Shown here: piece after piece, positions 50,417 to 60,192 of the stretch
How positions within the stretch are numbered: position 1 is the stretch's first letter
Layout of the letters: the number at the start of each line of letters is the position of its first letter
Assembly (NCBI RefSeq): GCF_005222695.1
Contig: NZ_STGG01000021.1
Coordinates: 1 to 64,000 of the forward strand
Direction: 5' to 3'
Source: Massilia sp. HP4
GTDB lineage: Bacteria; Pseudomonadota; Gammaproteobacteria; Burkholderiales; Burkholderiaceae_D
Length of the DNA: 64,000 bases
Translations under genes and position numbers: made by a program
Notes under the pieces: model-generated
Seen by the model: only the letters and a program-made list of their open reading frames with translations
Told to the model about the DNA's origin: nothing
Databases searched by the model: none

Positions 50417-52948
50417 ATGCCCAGCAAGAAGTCACCTATCAATGCCGCCGCAGACGGCTACGTCCACGTGCGCGGCGCGCGCGAACACAATCTCAAGAAC
50501 GTCGACCTCGACATCCCGCGCGGGCAGCTGGTGGTGTTCACCGGTGTCTCGGGTTCGGGCAAATCCTCGCTCGCCTTCGGCACCCTGTATGCCGAAGCCC
50601 AGCGGCGCTACCTGGAATCGGTCTCGCCCTACGCGCGCCGCCTGTTCCACCAGATGCCGGTGCCCGAGGTCGACCAGATCGAAGGCTTGCCGCCCGCCGT
50701 CGCCCTGCAGCAGCAGCGCGGCACGCCGACCGCGCGCTCGTCGGTCGGCAGCGTCAGCACGCTCAGTAATTCCCTGCGCATGCTGTACTCGCGCGCCGGC
50801 GACTATCCGCCGGAGCAGGAACTCCTGTATGCCGAATCGTTCTCGCCCAACACCCCGCAAGGCGCCTGCCCGCGCTGCTCGGGCCTGGGCCGCATCTACG
50901 ACGTGACCGAACAGTCGATGGTGCCTGACGATACCCTGACTATCCGCGAGCGCGCGATCGCCGCCTGGCCGCCGGCCTGGCATGGCCAGAACCTGCGTGA
51001 CATCCTGGTCACGCTGGGCATCGAGGTCGACACCCCGTGGCGCGACTTGCCCAAGAAGGACCGCGACTGGATCCTGTACACCGACGAGAGCCCGACGGTG
51101 CCGGTCTATGCCGGCCTCACGCCCAAGGAAACCCGCGCGGCCCTGAAGCGCAAGGACACGCCCAGCTACCAGGGCACCTTCACCGGCGTGCGGCGCTACG
51201 TGATGCAGACCTTCGCCAATACCGAAAGCGCGTCGATGAAAAAGCGCGTGGCGCGCTATATGGTCGGCGCCGCCTGCCCGGAATGCGAGGGCAAGCGGCT
51301 GCGGCGCGAATCGCTGTCGGTCACGTTCGCCGGCCATGACATCGCCGACATCTCGCGCCTGCCGCTGGCGCGGCTGGCCGAACTGCTGCAGCCCTATGCC
51401 GTGGGCAAGGACAAGAACGACAGCCACCTCCATAACGAGCAGCTGATCGTGCGCCGGCGCATCGCGGCGGACCTGGCCGCGCGCCTGGAGGTACTGCTGG
51501 CGATGGGACTGGGCTACCTGGCGCTGGAGCGCAGCACGCCGACCCTGTCGCCGGGCGAGCTGCAGCGCCTGCGCCTGGCCACGCAAGTGCGTTCGAGCCT
51601 GTTCGGCGTCGTCTACGTATTGGACGAACCGTCGAGCGGCCTGCATCCGGCCGACACCGAGGCCTTGCTCGATGCGCTGGCCCAGCTGAAGGCGGCCGGC
51701 AACTCGCTGTTCGTGGTCGAGCATGCGCTGGACGTGATCCGGCAAGCCGACTGGCTGGTCGACGTCGGCCCGCTGGCCGGCGAGCGTGGCGGCCAGGTGC
51801 TGTACAGCGGCGTGCCGGAAGGGCTGCGCAAGGTCGAGCAATCGCAGACCCGGCGCTACCTGTTCGGCGAAGCGCCGCCGCCGCAGCGCATGCCGCGCAC
51901 GCCCGCCGGCTGGCTGAAGCTGGAGGGCGTCCACCGCAACAACCTGCGCGACCTGGAAGTCGCCTTCCCGCTCGGCGTGTTGACGAGTGTGACGGGCGTG
52001 TCTGGCTCGGGCAAGTCCAGTCTCGTGAGCCAGGTGCTGGTCGAGCTGGTGGGCGCCGCGCTGGGGCAGGGCGGCGCGGCGCAAGACGAGCAGCCGGACG
52101 AACCGGACCTGGAGCGCGACGAAGAGCTGCCCCTGGCCGGTCACATCGTGTCCGGCATGGAGGGCGTGCGGCGCCTGGTGCGGGTCGACCAGAAGCCGAT
52201 CGGCCGCACGCCGCGCTCGAACCTGGCGACCTACACGGGCCTGTTCGACCAGGTGCGCAAGCTCTTTGCCGCCACCACGGATGCGAAGAAGCGGCGCTAC
52301 GATGCGGGCCGCTTCTCGTTCAATGTCGCCAAGGGCCGCTGCGAGCATTGCGCCGGCGAGGGTTTTGTCATGGTCGAGCTGCTGTTCCTGCCCAGCGTCT
52401 ACGCGCCATGCCCGACCTGCGAAGGCGCGCGCTACAACGCCGAGACCCTCCAGGTTCGCTATCGCGACAGGAATATCGCCGAGGTGCTGGGCATGACGGT
52501 GGGCGAGGCGATCGACTTCTTCAAGGACGAACCCCTGGTCGAGCGCTCGCTGGAAGTGCTGAACGAGGTCGGCCTGGACTACCTGCGCCTGGGCCAGCCG
52601 GCCACCGAGCTGTCGGGCGGCGAGGCGCAGCGCATCAAGCTGGCCTCTGAGCTGCAGCGCGCCACGCGCGGCAATGCGCTGTACGTGCTGGACGAGCCGA
52701 CCACCGGCCTGCATCCGGTCGACGCCGACCGCCTCATGGTGCAGCTGAACCGCCTGGTCGATGCCGGCAACACGGTGATCGTGGTCGAGCACACGATGCG
52801 GGTGGTGGCCGGCAGCGACTGGGTGATCGACGTCGGCCCCGGCGCAGGCGACAAGGGCGGTTCCATCGTCGCCGCCGGCCCGCCGCAGGAAGTCGCGCGG
52901 GTGAAGGCGAGCCGCACAGCGCCCTACCTCAAGCCCCACATGAGCTAG
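50417..52948 (+). CDS. Class II UvrA-like ATPase (UvrA2)
   Basis: 843 residues. Two ABC ATPase halves: Walker [15 protein letters not shown] (about residue 42) and [13 protein letters not shown] (about 527), with signatures [14 protein letters not shown] and [14 protein letters not shown]. Zinc-type cysteine pairs include [12 protein letters not shown] and CEHCAGEG plus CPTCEGARY. It is about 100 residues shorter than true UvrA (~940), consistent with lack of the UvrB-binding insertion, as in class II UvrA proteins linked to drug or damage tolerance. The genuine uvrA must lie elsewhere. No partner gene beside it. Confidence 0.88.
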   Translation: MPSKKSPINAAADGYVHVRGAREHNLKNVDLDIPRGQLVVFTGVSGSGKSSLAFGTLYAEAQRRYLESVSPYARRLFHQMPVPEVDQIEGLPPAVALQQQRGTPTARSSVGSVSTLSNSLRMLYSRAGDYPPEQELLYAESFSPNTPQGACPRCSGLGRIYDVTEQSMVPDDTLTIRERAIAAWPPAWHGQNLRDILVTLGIEVDTPWRDLPKKDRDWILYTDESPTVPVYAGLTPKETRAALKRKDTPSYQGTFTGVRRYVMQTFANTESASMKKRVARYMVGAACPECEGKRLRRESLSVTFAGHDIADISRLPLARLAELLQPYAVGKDKNDSHLHNEQLIVRRRIAADLAARLEVLLAMGLGYLALERSTPTLSPGELQRLRLATQVRSSLFGVVYVLDEPSSGLHPADTEALLDALAQLKAAGNSLFVVEHALDVIRQADWLVDVGPLAGERGGQVLYSGVPEGLRKVEQSQTRRYLFGEAPPPQRMPRTPAGWLKLEGVHRNNLRDLEVAFPLGVLTSVTGVSGSGKSSLVSQVLVELVGAALGQGGAAQDEQPDEPDLERDEELPLAGHIVSGMEGVRRLVRVDQKPIGRTPRSNLATYTGLFDQVRKLFAATTDAKKRRYDAGRFSFNVAKGRCEHCAGEGFVMVELLFLPSVYAPCPTCEGARYNAETLQVRYRDRNIAEVLGMTVGEAIDFFKDEPLVERSLEVLNEVGLDYLRLGQPATELSGGEAQRIKLASELQRATRGNALYVLDEPTTGLHPVDADRLMVQLNRLVDAGNTVIVVEHTMRVVAGSDWVIDVGPGAGDKGGSIVAAGPPQEVARVKASRTAPYLKPHMS

Positions 52949-53122
52949 CGCAAGCACGCAACGAAGGCGCGCTGAGCAGTGCGCGCATTTCGTATTCATT
53001 TTGATAAGATCGATCCCGCGCAGGCAGGGCGCCGCTTGCGCACGACCGTGCCGCTTTCGTGTGCGCGCTAATTCACATTTGCGTTACACTTAGGATATTT
53101 TTTTTCTATCAAAACAACAGGC

Positions 53123-56100
53123 ATGGCCGGTACAACCATCGAAAACAGCGAGTTTCGCCGCATTCTTACCCGCAACGTCGCGCTGCCCTTAGGCATGAGT
53201 ATTGTCAGCGCGATCGTGTTTGTGGGCATCATTGCCTATTTGATCAATAGCCTGACCTGGGTCGAGCATTCCCAGAAAGTCATCGGCGGCGCCCATGAGA
53301 TCCGCAAGCTGTCGGCCGAGATGGAATCGGGCATGCGCGGCTACCTGCTGGCGGGCGACGAAGAATTTCTCTCTCCCTATGTCTTGTCCAGGCAACGCAT
53401 GTCGTCCAGCCTGGAATCGCTGGGCGAACTCGTCAAGGACAATATCGCCCAGGCCGAGCGGCTGACCCGGATCACCCAGATCCAGAAGCAGTGGGAAACC
53501 TTTGCCCAGGAGATGATCGACCGCCGCCGTGCCAACGACATCAGCTATATAGATGCCGTCAGCAGCGGCCGCGGCAAGGCGCTGACCGACGAGATGCGCC
53601 GCAACTTCGACCTGGTGCTGGCGTCCGAGATGCGCCTGCTGCAGGAACGCAGCGACAGCGCGCGCAGCACCACCTTCTGGTCGGTGGCCGCCTTCCTGAT
53701 CCTGTCCGCGATCGTCGGCGGCAGCCTGGCAGCCTTTGGCCGACGCCAGCTGGTGCACCTGTCCGACACCTATAACGAGGTGCTGGGGCACGAGGCCGAG
53801 CATAACGACAAGCTGCGCCACCAGGACTGGCTGCGCACCGGCCAGAACGAACTGAATGTGCGCAGCGCCGGCCAGATCAACCTGGAGCCGCTGGCCGATG
53901 CCTTGCTGCCCTATGTCGTCAAGTACCTCGACGGCGCGATCGGCGCCATGTACGTGCGCAGCGACGACGGCACGATGCGCCGCATCGGCGCCTATGGCTT
54001 TACCCATTCCGAGACCGAGCGCGCCGAGATCATCCCGCCGGGCTCCACGCTGGCCAGCAAGGCGGCCGAAGAGAACCGCCTGATGGTCCTCGACCAGCTG
54101 CCGCCCGACTACATCAAGGTCGGTTCGAGCCTGGGCGAGACGGCGCCGCGCGCCGTGATCATCGCGCCGTTCCACAACCACGGCAAGGTCAAGGGCGTGT
54201 TCGAGATCGCCTTCCTGCGTCCGGTGGAGCAGCGCGACCGCGAATTCCTGGGCTTCATCGCGCAGTCGGTCGGCGCCGCCATGGCCGCGGTGTTGTACCG
54301 CCAGCGCCTGCAGGATGCGCTGGAAGAAAGCCAGACCCTGAACGAAGAACTGCAGGTACAGCAGGAAGAACTGCGCACCGCCAACGAAGAGCTGGAAGAA
54401 CAGTCGCGCGCGCTCGAAGAATCGCAGTCGGCGCTCGAAAACCAGCAGGCCGAGCTGCGCACCACCAACGACCAGCTGGCCGAGCAGGCACTGAACCTCG
54501 ACATGAAGAACTCGGCGCTGCAATCGGCGCAGGAGCAGCTGCACCAGCGCGCGGTGGAGCTCGAGAGCGCGAGCCGCTACAAGTCCGAATTCCTGGCCAA
54601 TATGTCGCACGAGCTGCGCACGCCGCTGAACAGCTCCCTGATCCTGGCCAAGCTGTTGGCCGACAACAGCGGCGGCAATCTCTCCGACGAGCAGGTGCGC
54701 TTCGCCCAGACCATCTACTCGGCCGGCAACGACTTGCTGCAGCTGATCAACGACATCCTCGACATCTCGAAAGTGGAGGCGGGCAAGCTGGAACTGGTGC
54801 CCGAAGACGTGCCGGTGCGGCGCGTGGTCGAGGGCCTGGCGCGTACCTTCGAGCCGCTGGCGCGCCAGAAGTCGCTCGAGTTCAAGATCACGGTCGACCC
54901 GGGCGTGCCGGCCAGCCTGCACACCGACCGCCAGCGCATGGAGCAGATCCTCAAGAACCTGCTGTCGAATGCCGTCAAGTTTACCGAGACCGGCGCGGTC
55001 AGCCTGTCGGTGCTGACCACGCCCGAGGGCGACGTCGCCTTCCGCGTGCAGGATACCGGCATTGGCATCGCGGCCGACCAGCAGGACAAGATCTTCGACG
55101 CCTTCCACCAGGCCGACGGCACCACCAGCCGCCGTTTCGGCGGCACGGGCCTGGGCCTGTCGATCACACGCGACCTGACCCGCCTGCTGGGCGGCAGCGT
55201 GGCGGTGTCGAGCGCACCGAACGAGGGCAGTGTGTTCACCTTGACCCTGCCGCGCGGGATCCCCGCGGTGCCGGCGCCGGCCGAACTGCCGACGACGGCG
55301 GCGCCGGTCCAGCTGCCGCATTACACCTCGGCGCCAGCGCCGGCCGTCTCGGCTCCGGCCCCGGCCAGCACGCCGGCCAATGTGGAACCGATCGGGAGCT
55401 TCCCGGATGACCGCGACCATCCGGCCGCCGGCCGCCGCACCGTGCTGGTGGTGGAGGACGAGGCGCCGTTCGCGCGCATCCTGTATGACCTGGCGCGCGA
55501 ACTCGATTACCGCTGCCTGGTGGCGATGAGCGCCGACGAAGGCCTGGCGCTGGCCGTCAGCCAGCGTCCCGACGCCGTGCTGCTCGACGTGCGCCTGCCG
55601 GACCGCTCGGGCCTGACCGTGCTGCAGCAGCTGAAAGACAACCCATCGACCCGCCACATCCCGGTGCACGTCATTTCCAGCATCGAGAGCGGCGGCGAAG
55701 CCCTGCACCTGGGTGCGATCGGCTACGCGCTCAAGCCGACTTCGCGCGAAGAGCTGGAAGAGGTGTTCCGCAAGCTGCAGGAAAAATCGGCGCAGAAGAT
55801 CAAGCGCGTGCTGCTGGTCGAGGACGACGAGCGCCAGCGCGAGAGCGTGGTGGCCCTGATCGCCGACGATGACGTCGAGATCGCGGCGGTGGGCACCGCC
55901 AGCGAGGCGCTGGCCCACTTGAAGAAAGAGGTCTTCGATTGCATGATCATCGACCTCAAGCTGCCCGATATGCAGGGCGGCGAGCTGCTCGAGCGCATGT
56001 CGCACGAAGAACTGTGCTCGTTCCCGCCGGTGATCGTGTACACCGGCCGCAACCTGACGCGCGACGAAGAAGCCCAGCTGCTGCGCTACTCGCGCTCGAT

Positions 56101-56617
56101 CATCATCAAGGGCGCGCGCTCGCCCGAGCGCCTGCTGGACGAAGTGACGCTGTTCCTGCACAAGGTGGAATCGGAGCTGTCGACCGAGCGCCAGAGCATG
56201 CTCAAGGCAGTGCGTGGACGCGACCGCGTGTTCGAGGGCCGCACCATCCTGCTGGTCGACGACGACGTGCGCAATGTGTTCGCGCTGACCTCGGCGCTGG
56301 AGCAGCGTGGGGCCCGGGTCGAAGTCGGCCGCAACGGTTTTGAAGCGATTGCGAAACTGGATGAAGTGCCGGGGATCGACCTGGTGCTGATGGACATCAT
56401 GATGCCGGGCATGGATGGCCTGGAAGCGACGCGCCGCATTCGCGCCGACGGACGCTTTGACCGCCTGCCGATCATCGCCATCACCGCCAAGGCCATGAAG
56501 GACGACCAGGAGCAGTGCCTGGCCGCCGGCGCCAACGATTACCTGGCCAAACCGATAGACCTCTCGCGCCTGTACTCGCTGCTGCGGGTCTGGATGCCAA
56601 CCCTGGAGAGAATTTGA
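53123..56617 (+). CDS. CHASE3-GAF hybrid histidine kinase with three receiver domains
   Basis: 1164 residues. TM1 (about 18-40), CHASE3 extracytoplasmic domain, TM2 (about 190-210), GAF (about 250-395), and a long Glu/Gln-rich coiled coil (about 395-490). HisKA follows with His in MSHELRTPLN (about 497) and HATPase (NLLSNAVKF, QDTGIGI, GTGLGLSI). A Pro/Ala linker leads to three receivers with phospho-acceptor Asp in LLDVRLPD, MIIDLKLPD and LMDIMMPGMD. First gene of a four-gene coupled operon with CheR, CheB and a second kinase; no chemoreceptor is present. Signal unknown. Confidence 0.92.
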   Translation: MAGTTIENSEFRRILTRNVALPLGMSIVSAIVFVGIIAYLINSLTWVEHSQKVIGGAHEIRKLSAEMESGMRGYLLAGDEEFLSPYVLSRQRMSSSLESLGELVKDNIAQAERLTRITQIQKQWETFAQEMIDRRRANDISYIDAVSSGRGKALTDEMRRNFDLVLASEMRLLQERSDSARSTTFWSVAAFLILSAIVGGSLAAFGRRQLVHLSDTYNEVLGHEAEHNDKLRHQDWLRTGQNELNVRSAGQINLEPLADALLPYVVKYLDGAIGAMYVRSDDGTMRRIGAYGFTHSETERAEIIPPGSTLASKAAEENRLMVLDQLPPDYIKVGSSLGETAPRAVIIAPFHNHGKVKGVFEIAFLRPVEQRDREFLGFIAQSVGAAMAAVLYRQRLQDALEESQTLNEELQVQQEELRTANEELEEQSRALEESQSALENQQAELRTTNDQLAEQALNLDMKNSALQSAQEQLHQRAVELESASRYKSEFLANMSHELRTPLNSSLILAKLLADNSGGNLSDEQVRFAQTIYSAGNDLLQLINDILDISKVEAGKLELVPEDVPVRRVVEGLARTFEPLARQKSLEFKITVDPGVPASLHTDRQRMEQILKNLLSNAVKFTETGAVSLSVLTTPEGDVAFRVQDTGIGIAADQQDKIFDAFHQADGTTSRRFGGTGLGLSITRDLTRLLGGSVAVSSAPNEGSVFTLTLPRGIPAVPAPAELPTTAAPVQLPHYTSAPAPAVSAPAPASTPANVEPIGSFPDDRDHPAAGRRTVLVVEDEAPFARILYDLARELDYRCLVAMSADEGLALAVSQRPDAVLLDVRLPDRSGLTVLQQLKDNPSTRHIPVHVISSIESGGEALHLGAIGYALKPTSREELEEVFRKLQEKSAQKIKRVLLVEDDERQRESVVALIADDDVEIAAVGTASEALAHLKKEVFDCMIIDLKLPDMQGGELLERMSHEELCSFPPVIVYTGRNLTRDEEAQLLRYSRSIIIKGARSPERLLDEVTLFLHKVESELSTERQSMLKAVRGRDRVFEGRTILLVDDDVRNVFALTSALEQRGARVEVGRNGFEAIAKLDEVPGIDLVLMDIMMPGMDGLEATRRIRADGRFDRLPIIAITAKAMKDDQEQCLAAGANDYLAKPIDLSRLYSLLRVWMPTLERI

Positions 56618-57444
56618 GCCACCCCCCGAGCGACTTCGACATCGAGCTGCGGATGCTCGTCGAAGCCGTCTATTTGAAGTACAACTACGATTTCCGCGAC
56701 TACACCGGCGCCTCGCAAAAGCGCCGCGTGCTGGTGGCCATGCGCGAGATGGAATGCGCGACGGTCTCCGAACTGCAGTCGCGCGTGCTGCACGAGCCGA
56801 ACGGCTTCGCCCAGCTGCTGCAATACCTGACGATACCCGTCACCGAGATGTTCCGCGACCCCGACTACTTCCTGGCGGTGCGCGAGCAGGTCGCGCCATT
56901 CCTGAAGACCTACCCGTCGCTGAAGATCTGGGTGGCCGGCTGCAGCACCGGCGAAGAGGTGTATTCGCTGGCCATCCTGCTCAAGGAAGAAGGGCTGCTC
57001 GAGCGCAGCATCATCTATGCGACCGACATCAATCCCGAGTCGCTGGATGCGGCGCGGCGCGGCGTGTTCCCGCTCGATCGCATGCGCCTGTACACCGAGA
57101 ACTACCAGAAGTCCGGCGGCAAGGCGGCGTTCTCGGACTATTACACGGCGGCCTATGGCGGCGCGCTGTTCGAACGCAGCCTGATGGAAAACGTGACCTT
57201 CGCCGACCACAGCCTGTCGACCGACAGCGTGTTCTCGGAGACCCACTTTGTCAGCTGCCGCAATGTGCTGATCTACTTTAACCGGCGCCTGCAAGACCGC
57301 GTTCTCGGCCTGTTCCACGACTCGCTGTGCCACCGCGGCTTTTTGGGCCTGGGCAGCAAGGAGAGCATCGACTTTTCGAGCTATGCCGAGCGCTTCGAAC
57401 CGATCGCCAAGCGCGAACGGGTGTTCCGCAAGGTGTCGCCATGA
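56614..57444 (+). CDS. CheR-type protein-glutamate methyltransferase
   Basis: 276 residues. N-terminal helical domain, then the SAM domain with VAGCSTGEEVYSLAILLKEE and ATDINPESLDAA, and CRNVLIYF near the C-terminus. CheR methylates glutamates on receptor coiled coils. The start is TTG 56614, overlapping the kinase stop (TTGA), with CTGGAGAG 6 bases before it. No pentapeptide-docking or TPR region. Within this operon the substrate is unlikely to be a chemoreceptor. Confidence 0.9.
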   Translation: MSHPPSDFDIELRMLVEAVYLKYNYDFRDYTGASQKRRVLVAMREMECATVSELQSRVLHEPNGFAQLLQYLTIPVTEMFRDPDYFLAVREQVAPFLKTYPSLKIWVAGCSTGEEVYSLAILLKEEGLLERSIIYATDINPESLDAARRGVFPLDRMRLYTENYQKSGGKAAFSDYYTAAYGGALFERSLMENVTFADHSLSTDSVFSETHFVSCRNVLIYFNRRLQDRVLGLFHDSLCHRGFLGLGSKESIDFSSYAERFEPIAKRERVFRKVSP

Positions 57445-58058
57445 GCGCCGTCCAGACCGCGCAGCAGCAGTTGCGCGCCGCGCTGGGATCGCGCCGGATC
57501 GAGATGGTCGTGATCGGCGGCTCGGCCGGCGGCGTCGACGCCCTGGTCGGGTTGCTGCCGGCGCTGCCATCATGTTTCGCGCCGGCCGTGACCTGCATCC
57601 TGCACGTGCCGCCCGACCGCGACAGCCGCCTGGCCGAGCTGTTCGCCGCGCGCACCGCGCTGCCGGTGCGCGAGGCGCAGGACAAGGAACCGATCCAGCC
57701 CGGAACCGTGTATTTCGCCGGTTCCGGCTACCACCTGTCGGTCGAACAGGATCGCAGCTTCTCGCTCAGCTGCGAGCCGCCGGTGCAGTTTGCCCGGCCG
57801 GCAATCGATATACTGATGGAATCGGCCGCCGACGTGTATGGTCCGGCGCTTGCCGGTATACTGCTCACCGGCGCCAATTTCGATGGCGCCGAAGGCATGT
57901 GCCGCATCCGCGAACGCGGCGGCCTGACCATCGTCCAAGACCCTGAAGAAGCGCAGGCCAGCGCGATGCCCGGAGAGGCAATCCGGCGCTGCGCACCGCA
58001 TCTCGTGTTGCCGCTACCTGCGATCCGTAGCGTGCTGCCCCTGTTGGAGACCCCATGA
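57441..58058 (+). CDS. CheB-type methylesterase without receiver domain
   Basis: 205 residues. Only the catalytic domain: Ser in VIGGSAGGVDAL, His in ILHVPPDRDSRLAELF, Asp in LLTGANFDGAEGM. The N-terminal receiver that normally inhibits CheB is absent, so activity is not set by phosphorylation in cis. ATGA overlap with the cheR-like gene. Confidence 0.9.
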   Translation: MSAVQTAQQQLRAALGSRRIEMVVIGGSAGGVDALVGLLPALPSCFAPAVTCILHVPPDRDSRLAELFAARTALPVREAQDKEPIQPGTVYFAGSGYHLSVEQDRSFSLSCEPPVQFARPAIDILMESAADVYGPALAGILLTGANFDGAEGMCRIRERGGLTIVQDPEEAQASAMPGEAIRRCAPHLVLPLPAIRSVLPLLETP

Positions 58059-59266
58059 ACCAGGACCCAAGCAAAATACTGATCGTCGACGACCTGCCCG
58101 AGAACCTGCAGGCGCTCGAGGCGCTGCTGCGCCATGAACAGCGCGCCATCTACCAGGCGGCGTCGGGCGAACAGGCGCTGGCGCTGCTGCTCGAGCACGA
58201 GTTCGCGCTGGCCATCCTCGACGTGCAGATGCCGGGCATGGACGGCTTCGAGCTGGCCGAGGTGATGCGCTCGACCACCCGCACCCGCCACATCCCGATC
58301 GTGTTCGTGTCGGCGGCGGGGCGCGAGCTCGATTACGCCTTCAAGGGCTACGAGAGCGGGGCGGTCGACTTCATGTACAAGCCGCTCGACGCCGACGCGG
58401 TGCGCAGCAAGGTCAATGTGTTCGTCGCGCTCGACCAGCAGCGGCGCGAAACCCGGCGCCAGATGCTGGCGCTGGAACAGAGCCGGCACGAGCAAGAGGT
58501 GCTGCTGCGCGAGCTGAACCAGACCCAGCAGGAACTGCAACGCTCGCTGCGCATGCGCGACGAGTTCATGTCGCTGGTGGCGCACGAGCTGCGCACGCCG
58601 CTCAACACGCTGTTCCTGGAAACCCAGATGCGCAGCCTGCAGCTCAAGCGCGGCAACACGGCCGCCTTCGGCGGCCAGCAGATGGAAGCGATGATCCAGC
58701 GCGACGAGCGCCAGATCAAGTCGATGATCCGCCTGATCGACGACATGCTCGACGTCTCGCGCATGCGCAGCGGCAAGCTGTCGATCCGTCCGGCCAAGGT
58801 CGAGTTGATGAACCTGCTGGAACGGGTGGTGAGCGACCTGTCGCTGCAGGCGGCCACCACCGGCAGTTCGCTGACCCTGCGCCCGCACGAGGGCGTCGAC
58901 GGCTGCTGGGACGAATTCCGCGTGGAGCAGGTGATCGTCAACCTGTTGACCAATGCGCTGCGCTATGGCTGCGGCCAGCCGGTCGAGGTCAGCGTCGAAC
59001 GCAGCGGCGAGACGGTGCGGATCGATGTGCGCGACCAGGGCAAGGGCATCGCCCCATCCGACCTGGAGCGCATCTTCGAACCCTACGAACGCGGCGCCCG
59101 CAACGGCGAGCCGAAGGGGCTCGGCCTGGGCCTGTACATCTCGCGCCAGCTGGCGATCTCGCACGGCGGTGAACTGCGCGTAGCCAGCAAGCCCGGTGAA
59201 GGCTCGGTCTTCAGCCTGGTGCTGCCCTGCACCGAGGTCCCCGTCTGCGCCGAAGCCGACTTCTGA
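58055..59266 (+). CDS. Receiver-histidine kinase hybrid
   Basis: 403 residues. N-terminal receiver (about 5-125, Asp in AILDVQMPGMDGFE), short coiled coil, HisKA with MSLVAHELRTPLNTL (about 174), and HATPase (NLLTNALRYG, DQGKGIAP, GLGLGLYISRQLAIS). No membrane segment: cytosolic and probably driven by phosphotransfer from the large kinase. ATGA overlap with the cheB-like gene; last gene of the operon. Confidence 0.9.
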   Translation: MNQDPSKILIVDDLPENLQALEALLRHEQRAIYQAASGEQALALLLEHEFALAILDVQMPGMDGFELAEVMRSTTRTRHIPIVFVSAAGRELDYAFKGYESGAVDFMYKPLDADAVRSKVNVFVALDQQRRETRRQMLALEQSRHEQEVLLRELNQTQQELQRSLRMRDEFMSLVAHELRTPLNTLFLETQMRSLQLKRGNTAAFGGQQMEAMIQRDERQIKSMIRLIDDMLDVSRMRSGKLSIRPAKVELMNLLERVVSDLSLQAATTGSSLTLRPHEGVDGCWDEFRVEQVIVNLLTNALRYGCGQPVEVSVERSGETVRIDVRDQGKGIAPSDLERIFEPYERGARNGEPKGLGLGLYISRQLAISHGGELRVASKPGEGSVFSLVLPCTEVPVCAEADF

Positions 59267-59284
59267 CCCACCCCATCATGCCAC

Positions 59285-59315
59285 TCCTGCCCGGGCTACC
59301 CCAGCCAGGGCAGGA
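59285..59315 (+). terminator. Stem-loop after the signalling operon
   Basis: TCCTGCCC (59285-59292)/GGGCAGGA (59308-59315), with inner stem GGCT/AGCC. There is no T run, so it is a weak or Rho-assisted terminator. Confidence 0.5.
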
Positions 59316-59421
59316 GGCCCCCAAGCGAGACGGCGGTTGCAGCCGCTTGCCATTTGCGACACACTGTCCGGGTTTGTTTCGAGCCCTCCTTTTATCGGGA
59401 TGGGCGAGCCGCACTTGACTG

Positions 59422-59458
59422 ATAGCTAAAATCAATCAAGAATATCGAATCAATCAAT
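59422..59458 (+). promoter_or_regulatory. Candidate OxyR-binding site of ahpC
   Basis: Four tetranucleotides at exact 11-bp spacing, ATAG-N7-CAAT-N7-ATCG-N7-CAAT, against the OxyR consensus ATAG-N7-CTAT-N7-ATAG-N7-CTAT (13 of 16 core bases). It ends directly at the -35 box, where OxyR activates. Confidence 0.65.
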
Positions 59459-59487
59459 TTCACAAACGGCGAGCAGGGCGGTACACT
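59459..59487 (+). promoter_or_regulatory. Sigma-70 promoter of ahpC
   Basis: TTCACA (59459-59464), 17-bp spacer, TACACT (59482-59487). Leader of about 35 bases; CAGGAGAT is the ribosome-binding site. Confidence 0.7.
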
Positions 59488-59527
59488 GCTTGTCATACGT
59501 TTCATCCACCCCCAAACAGGAGATTAC

Positions 59528-60091
59528 ATGTCCCTCATCAACACCCAGATCAAGCCATTCAAGGCAACCGCTTACCACGCTGGCAAGTTCATCGACCTGA
59601 CCGAAGAGAACTTCAAGGGTACCTGGTCGGTGGTGATGTTCTACCCGGCCGACTTCACCTTCGTCTGCCCGACCGAACTGGAAGATCTGGCAGCATTCCA
59701 GCCAGAATTCGACAAGCTGGGCGTCAATGTCTACGGCGTGTCGACCGACAGCCACTTCGCCCACAAGGCATGGCACGACACCTCGGACGCGATCAAGAAA
59801 GTGAACTACCCACTGATCGGCGACCCAACCGGCGTCCTGTCGCGTAACTTCGAAGTCATGATCGAAGAAGAAGGCATGGCACTGCGCGGCACCTTCGTGA
59901 TCAATCCAGAAGGCCAGATCAAGATCATGGAAGTGCACGACAACGGCATCGGCCGCGACGCTTCGGAACTGATGCGCAAAGTCAAGGCAGCCCAGTACGT
60001 CGCTTCGCACCCAGGCGAAGTCTGCCCAGCCAAGTGGACCGAAGGCGCAGAAACCCTGACCCCATCGCTGGACCTGGTCGGCAAGATCTAA
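59528..60091 (+). CDS. ahpC: Alkyl hydroperoxide reductase, peroxiredoxin subunit
   Basis: 187-residue 2-Cys peroxiredoxin. Peroxidatic Cys47 in [13 protein letters not shown], resolving Cys near residue 166 in [10 protein letters not shown]. Reduces H2O2 and organic hydroperoxides using electrons from AhpF. Codon use is more selective (fewer rare codons) than in its neighbours, as for highly expressed genes. Preceded by a promoter with a candidate OxyR site and followed by a hairpin before ahpF. Confidence 0.97.
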   Translation: MSLINTQIKPFKATAYHAGKFIDLTEENFKGTWSVVMFYPADFTFVCPTELEDLAAFQPEFDKLGVNVYGVSTDSHFAHKAWHDTSDAIKKVNYPLIGDPTGVLSRNFEVMIEEEGMALRGTFVINPEGQIKIMEVHDNGIGRDASELMRKVKAAQYVASHPGEVCPAKWTEGAETLTPSLDLVGKI

Positions 60092-60124
60092 GCAGTACGT
60101 AGGCATCAAGTAGCACCCGTGAAC

Positions 60125-60145
60125 GGGCCGCTGCGGCGGCCCTTT
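60125..60145 (+). terminator. Attenuating hairpin between ahpC and ahpF
   Basis: GGGCCGC-tgcg-GCGGCCC followed by TTT. A short T run suggests partial termination, giving more ahpC than ahpF message. Confidence 0.65.
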
Positions 60146-60192
60146 CTACGCCCGGTCTGTGCAAGTAAGTCATCAAACAAAAGGAAAATATC

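Noticed and set aside
50432..52999. 855-codon minus-strand frame opposite uvrA2, and a 990-codon one at 53189-56161 opposite the hybrid kinase
   Set aside because: Same GC-driven shadow effect: no motif, no ribosome-binding site, and complete overlap with well-identified genes.
59281..59320. Classic Rho-independent terminator after the signalling operon
   Set aside because: Good stem but no T run; kept only as a weak stem-loop.
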